Source of the DNA: an uncultured Actinomycetes bacterium
GTDB taxonomy: Bacteria; Actinomycetota; Actinomycetes; Nanopelagicales; Nanopelagicaceae
Reading direction: 5' to 3'
DNA: 64,000 nt
Assembly: GCA_903863015.1 (NCBI GenBank)
Contig: CAIPAI010000029.1
Span: forward strand, 124,001-188,000
The translations under genes were made by a program, and so were the position numbers. Under the pieces are notes generated by a model that was given only the letters and a program-made list of their open reading frames with translations, did no database searches and was not told the origin of the DNA. Below are positions 60,447 through 64,000 of this stretch, piece after piece (within the stretch, counting starts at the first letter, position 1; each line of letters begins with the position of its first letter).

Positions 60447-61982
60447 GTGCGCGAGTACCTCTTTGCTGCTCTCATCGCTTCGGCGGTGACCTATTTAGCG
60501 ACTCCCTTTTTCAAGTCGATCGCAATTCGCTTTGGGGCAATGGCTCCGATACGAGCTCGCGATGTGCACTCTATTCCCACACCGCGTTGGGGTGGGCTCG
60601 CGATGTTGGCTGGGCTATCCGTTGGATTAGTGGTGGCATACCACTTGCCATTGCTTCATAAAGCTTTTGCCAATTCTCATGATGTAGTGGCCATTGCTAC
60701 AGGTGCAATAGTTATTTCGCTACTGGGTGCAGCAGATGACTTATGGGAGTTGGATGCGCTCACCAAATTCGCTGGGCAGGCATTGGCTGCCGGAGTTATG
60801 GCGATCCAAGGTGTTCAACTTCTCTGGTTGCCGATCAATGGCGTGATTGCACTTCCGCCAACACTCGGCGTTGTGGCAACTGTGCTCGTGGTGCTTGTTG
60901 CAATCAATGCTGTGAACTTTGTGGATGGACTGGATGGCCTAGCTGCTGGAATTGTGGCTATAGGGGGAATCGCCTTCTTCTCATTCTCGTATCTACTTGC
61001 GGTGATGCATGGATTTAGTCGCGCTGGTACAGCCACCCTCTTCACTGCACTCTTAGTGGGAATCTGTTTAGGATTCCTGCCCCATAACGTTTACCCCGCC
61101 AAAATTTTTATGGGTGATTCAGGTTCTATGTTGCTCGGCTACTTGCTTGCCGCATGCACCATCAGTATCACTGGCCAACTCGATGCGAATGCACTCTCTG
61201 CGGAGAACTTGGCACCTGCACTCTTGCCGCTCGTATTACCGCTAGCAATTCTTGCGATTCCACTCTTGGATTTGGGTTGGGCGATTATCCGACGTACCGC
61301 TGCCGGTAAATCTCCATTTACACCAGATAAGCATCACCTCCATCATCGCTTGTTGCGGATTGGCCACTCACCTCGCCGAGCAACGACGGTGCTTTACGTA
61401 TGGACCGCGGCCATCGCTTTTCCAGTAAGCGCGATTGCCTTCATTCCTCTGCGGTCGGCATTGCTGATCATGGTGGTCGCGCTGCTACTCGCGGCGCTCC
61501 TCACTCGTTCTTTACCGGCCGAAGATGACGATGAAAAACGTCGGTTGAAGCGCAATAACTTTGAAGGTGCCACTCTGCGGTGGGCTGGTTCACTCTCTGG
61601 TGGCGCGGTTCTCCTTGCGGTGCTCTATGCCGAAGTGGTTCAGCGCAGCGACCAAGTGAAGGCAGCGCTTCTCGCGGGGGGAGTCGTGGTGGTCTTCTTT
61701 GGGATCTCGCTCCTGCTGGGTCGCCTGACGCGCCGAAGCTCCCCCTCCGGAACGATGGCTTTAGCCATGGCCTCCTACTTCGCCAAACTCATTCTGCTCG
61801 GCGCGCTCTTGCTCTCGATGCGATCTCTGGCTGGAATCGATCACACCTTCTTTGGAGTGACGGCCGTCACAGCGGTACTCCTCTGGCTTGCCGGTGAGGT
61901 CACTGCCTTCCTTCGGCTGCGGATCCCCACAGTGATACTCGACGAGAGCCCTACCGCAGATGAGGTGGGTCATCTCCTCTAA
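60447..61982 (+). CDS. WecA-type phosphosugar transferase fused to an AtpI-like domain
   Basis: A 511-residue membrane protein made of two parts. Residues 1-365 are a WecA/MraY-family UDP-GlcNAc:polyprenyl-phosphate transferase with ten or eleven helices: [34 protein letters not shown] and [10 protein letters not shown]. After a charged link ([13 protein letters not shown]) come four helices (about 375-495) ending in [19 protein letters not shown] and [19 protein letters not shown], which resemble the AtpI-like Rv1303 family. In M. tuberculosis these are the separate genes rfe (Rv1302) and Rv1303. I see no stop or frameshift between the parts. The GTG start directly follows the glyA stop. Confidence 0.8.
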   Translation: MREYLFAALIASAVTYLATPFFKSIAIRFGAMAPIRARDVHSIPTPRWGGLAMLAGLSVGLVVAYHLPLLHKAFANSHDVVAIATGAIVISLLGAADDLWELDALTKFAGQALAAGVMAIQGVQLLWLPINGVIALPPTLGVVATVLVVLVAINAVNFVDGLDGLAAGIVAIGGIAFFSFSYLLAVMHGFSRAGTATLFTALLVGICLGFLPHNVYPAKIFMGDSGSMLLGYLLAACTISITGQLDANALSAENLAPALLPLVLPLAILAIPLLDLGWAIIRRTAAGKSPFTPDKHHLHHRLLRIGHSPRRATTVLYVWTAAIAFPVSAIAFIPLRSALLIMVVALLLAALLTRSLPAEDDDEKRRLKRNNFEGATLRWAGSLSGGAVLLAVLYAEVVQRSDQVKAALLAGGVVVVFFGISLLLGRLTRRSSPSGTMALAMASYFAKLILLGALLLSMRSLAGIDHTFFGVTAVTAVLLWLAGEVTAFLRLRIPTVILDESPTADEVGHLL

Positions 61983-62160
61983 AGACGAAAGTGCGATGTT
62001 TACTATCGTCGCCTACCTGCTCTCCGGGCTCCTCCTCTGGGGAGGGGTGGGGATGTTCCTCGACCATCTCTTTGGCCTCCACTTTTTGGTGGTCGTTGGT
62101 TTTCTCGTGGGGCTTGTGAGCGCTATGTACCTTATTTACCTTCGCTTCATTCGCCAGTAG
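61960..62160 (+). CDS. AtpZ/AtpI-type small membrane protein of the ATP synthase operon
   Basis: A 66-residue protein with two membrane helices ([24 protein letters not shown] and [20 protein letters not shown]) and a short N-terminus containing SSKDES. The pattern is that of the AtpZ-like proteins (putative Mg/Ca transport or c-ring assembly helpers). ATG 61960 keeps the SKDES segment seen in relatives, at the cost of a 23-base overlap with the fusion gene; ATG 61996 is the alternative. Confidence 0.7.
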   Translation: MRWVISSKDESAMFTIVAYLLSGLLLWGGVGMFLDHLFGLHFLVVVGFLVGLVSAMYLIYLRFIRQ

Positions 62161-62235
62161 GGCCCTTCCAGAAGGTCGGCATGCAGGTGGCTCAAAAGGT
62201 GACCCTGAAGGTGACACAACGCTCATCTGAAGGTT

Positions 62236-62265
62236 TTGCCTCACGCCCCCTTCTCCCTCTATGTT
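62236..62265 (+). promoter_or_regulatory. Putative promoter of the ATP synthase operon
   Basis: TTGCCT (62236-62241), 18 bases, TATGTT (62260-62265), about 35 bases before the atpB start. Confidence 0.45.
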
Positions 62266-62300
62266 TAGGGCGTTCGCTAACCCATTCGAGGAGCCTTGCG

Positions 62301-63083
62301 TTGAACGCATCGATATTGCTCGCCTCTGGAGGATTCGTTTCTCCTGGAAGTGGTGACTTCGTATTCAAGCCAGTCTTCGGAACCAGCATTCTCTTTACCA
62401 AACCAGTCTTTCAAGCCATCCTGGCGGCCATCTTGGTCGCAGTTTTCTTTTTAATCTCATCTAAGAAAGCTGCGGTGATTCCTTCCCGCACGCAATTCTT
62501 CGGCGAGAGCGTTTACTCGTTCGTAAAGAAAGATCTCGGCGAAGACATCATCGGTCACGAATTCATGAAGTTCGTGCCGTTCCTCTTCACTCTCTTCACT
62601 TTTATCATCGTCAACAACATCTTCGGAATTGTGCCGTTCATGCAGTTCCCCACGATGTCGCGTTTCGGATTCCCCGTAGCGCTCATGATTTTCACCTACG
62701 TGATCTATCACTACGTAGGTATTCGCAAGCATGGTCTTGGTAAGTACCTCAAAGACATCGCTTTCGTGCCTGGCGTCCCAAAATGGATTTATGTAATCCT
62801 CACGCCACTCGAGATTGCCACCTACTTCATCATTCGTCCGTTTACCCTCGCCATTCGTCTTTTCGCCAACATGTTCGCCGGGCACCTTTTGCTGCTCGTC
62901 TTCATCATGGGTGGCGATTACATGCTCCACAACAGCATGGTGCTCAAGATCATGAGCCCGCTCTCCTTTGGTTTCGGAATAGGTCTGACCTTCTTCGAAT
63001 TCTTTATCGAATGTCTGCAGGCGTACATCTTCACCTTGCTGACTGCGCTGTACATCGCCGGAGCAATTGCCGACGAGCACTAA
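62301..63083 (+). CDS. atpB: ATP synthase F0 subunit a
   Basis: Forms the proton half-channels of the ATP synthase, 260 residues with five or six helices. The essential Arg is in FTLAIRLFANMFAGH; further motifs are VPFLFTLFTFIIVNNIFGIVP and CLQAYIFTLLTALYIAGA at the end. The TTG start at 62301 has GAGGAG seven bases upstream; the longer frame to 62181 crosses the promoter and has no family similarity. Confidence 0.94.
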   Translation: MNASILLASGGFVSPGSGDFVFKPVFGTSILFTKPVFQAILAAILVAVFFLISSKKAAVIPSRTQFFGESVYSFVKKDLGEDIIGHEFMKFVPFLFTLFTFIIVNNIFGIVPFMQFPTMSRFGFPVALMIFTYVIYHYVGIRKHGLGKYLKDIAFVPGVPKWIYVILTPLEIATYFIIRPFTLAIRLFANMFAGHLLLLVFIMGGDYMLHNSMVLKIMSPLSFGFGIGLTFFEFFIECLQAYIFTLLTALYIAGAIADEH

Positions 63084-63136
63084 CAACTAGATTTGATCAG
63101 ATGCCCTTCTGATCAATTACCTGAAAGGGAAATGAC

Positions 63137-63343
63137 ATGACAGGCACAATGGCTATCGTGGGCTTCGGCCTTTCGACGATTGGACCCGGTATCGCAACTG
63201 GTCTCGTCTTCGCTGCATACATCAATGGCGTCGCCCGCCAGCCAGAGGCACGCGGCATTCTCCAACCGCTCGCGTTCCTTGGTTTCGCACTTGCCGAAGC
63301 GCTCGCGCTCTTGGGTCTCGTACTCGCATTCGTCCTCAAGTAA
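63137..63343 (+). CDS. atpE: ATP synthase F0 subunit c
   Basis: Rotor-ring subunit of 68 residues, two helices joined by the polar loop ARQPEA. The proton-carrying Glu is in [17 protein letters not shown]; the sodium-type signature is not seen, so a proton-driven ring is likely. GGGAA lies six bases upstream of ATG 63137. GPGIATG is the glycine-rich packing motif of helix 1. Confidence 0.95.
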   Translation: MTGTMAIVGFGLSTIGPGIATGLVFAAYINGVARQPEARGILQPLAFLGFALAEALALLGLVLAFVLK

Positions 63344-63382
63344 AGATCACTACAGATAACTTCTTAGAGAACGAGGTTGCAG

Positions 63383-63919
63383 ATGAGTACGCAGATTTTG
63401 TTGCTAGCTTCTGAGGAAGCCGGTCTACCGATTATTCCGACGTTGACTGAAGTCATCGTTGGTCTGATCGCGTTCTCGCTGCTCTTCATCGTTATGAAGA
63501 GCAAGGTAGTTCCACGCTTCGAGAAGGCTTTCGCTGATCGCACCGACGCCATTCAAGGCGGCATGGAGCGCGCAGAGCAGGCACAGGCAGAAGCAGCAGC
63601 TGCACTCAAGTCTTATCAAGATCAACTCTCCGATGCTCGCGGCGAGGCTCAAAAGCTTCGCGAGGAAGCACGTGCACAGGGAGCAGCGATCATTGAAGAG
63701 ATGCGCACTAAGGCACAAGAAGAAGCAAATCGCATCACTGCCGCCGCCCGTGCCTCGATTGAGGCTGAGCGCCAACAAGCAGTGACTTCTCTGATGCAAG
63801 AAGTAGGCACCATCGCTACTAACCTCGCGTCGAAGATCGTGGGAGAGGCCCTTGATGATCAAGTGCGCCAATCTCGTGTGGTTGATCGCTTCTTGGCCGA
63901 TTTGGAGGGCTCCAAGTAA
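63383..63919 (+). CDS. atpF: ATP synthase F0 subunit b
   Basis: Peripheral-stalk subunit of 178 residues: one N-terminal helix in the membrane (PTLTEVIVGLIAFSLLFIVM), the conserved PRFEKAFADRTDAI hinge, then a long Ala/Glu/Gln-rich coiled coil to the end. It is a normal-length b, not the b-delta fusion of mycobacteria. ATG 63383 has GAGG six bases upstream. Confidence 0.95.
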   Translation: MSTQILLLASEEAGLPIIPTLTEVIVGLIAFSLLFIVMKSKVVPRFEKAFADRTDAIQGGMERAEQAQAEAAAALKSYQDQLSDARGEAQKLREEARAQGAAIIEEMRTKAQEEANRITAAARASIEAERQQAVTSLMQEVGTIATNLASKIVGEALDDQVRQSRVVDRFLADLEGSK

Positions 63920-63921
63920 TC

Positions 63922-64000
63922 ATGGCACTTGTAATGAAGGGAACTAGTCGTCAATCACTGGCGATGAGTCGCGCACTGATGGATAGTTCGCTCGCCTCCA
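63922..64000 (+). CDS. atpH: ATP synthase subunit delta, N-terminal fragment (cut by window edge)
   Basis: ATG 63922 begins two bases after atpF and stays open to the edge (26 residues). GTSRQSLAMSRALMDSSLAS resembles the first helix of actinobacterial delta subunits (GxSRxSLAxAREAL). A separate delta gene is expected because atpF is not fused. Confidence 0.85.
   Translation, partial: MALVMKGTSRQSLAMSRALMDSSLAS

Noticed and set aside
62181..62300. 40-codon 5' extension of atpB
   Set aside because: Crosses the predicted promoter and lacks similarity; TTG 62301 follows GAGGAG.
62457..63086. Long minus-strand frame opposite atpB (and similar ones opposite adnB, rho and aroA)
   Set aside because: Mirror frames of well-identified genes, with composition typical of antisense reading and no promoter or motif of their own.

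Overview
The window reads as a chromosomal segment of an actinomycete with a compact genome. By eye the GC content is near 50-55 %, well below Streptomyces or mycobacteria. Lineage markers are WhiB1, WhiB7, AdnA/AdnB, UvrD2 with its tetracysteine-HRDC tail, a mycoredoxin, NudC, the DUF2342 zincin family, a PDZ-Lon protease, UPF0182, SigR/RsrA and the fused 2-oxoglutarate enzyme Kgd. A low-GC, small-genome (for example freshwater planktonic) actinobacterium fits, but I cannot fix the genus from sequence alone. Many genes overlap by 1-4 bases, and at least eleven starts have a TAnnnT box 6-7 bases upstream, which points to leaderless transcripts. No insertion sequence, prophage or CRISPR array was seen.

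Bases 1-25135 keep the gene order of the Mycobacterium tuberculosis Rv3220c-Rv3193c block: a DUF6912 protein and a PdtaS-type kinase, whiB1, adnA-adnB, nudC, mycoredoxin, uvrD2, whiB7, an ABC1 kinase, an E1-like protein, a zincin-family gene, moaE, PDZ-Lon, PPA1309 and UPF0182, closed by an initiator tRNA gene. whiB7 has a complete leader: promoter with an AT-rich box, a 27-codon upstream reading frame and an intrinsic terminator.

Bases 25136-30290 look accessory. They hold a broken cell-surface gene, a 23-bp palindrome, a three-gene operon (ArsP-like permease with YHS domain, zinc alcohol dehydrogenase, proline iminopeptidase) and two membrane proteins. Bases 30287-36436 return to a conserved set: hisN, rsgA, aroA, an SRAP protein, a KANL3-type hydrolase, sigR-rsrA, a biotinyl/lipoyl carrier and a hotdog protein. 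sigR has a GGAAT-N18-GTT promoter whose GGAAT box lies in a tandem repeat.

Bases 36433-44178 carry a ThDP enzyme, a HupE/UreJ-type nickel membrane protein, a secreted YHYH-PEBP fusion, nickel superoxide dismutase with its maturation protease, and several redox enzymes. Bases 44175-64000 are core metabolism: kgd, tRNA-Arg, argS-lysA-hom-thrC-thrB, rho, rpmE, prfA, prmC, a degenerate TsaC/Sua5-like gene, glyA, a wecA-atpI gene fusion and the start of the ATP synthase operon (atpZ-like, atpB, atpE, atpF, partial atpH).

The strongest unusual signals are the whiB7 leader, the tandem repeats that multiply -35 boxes at sigR and rho, the wecA-atpI fusion, the TsaC-like protein lacking its active-site motifs, the YHYH-PEBP fusion, an orphan RRE/E1-like protein and the He_PIG pseudogene with its palindrome. 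I found no complete, wholly new multi-gene system.
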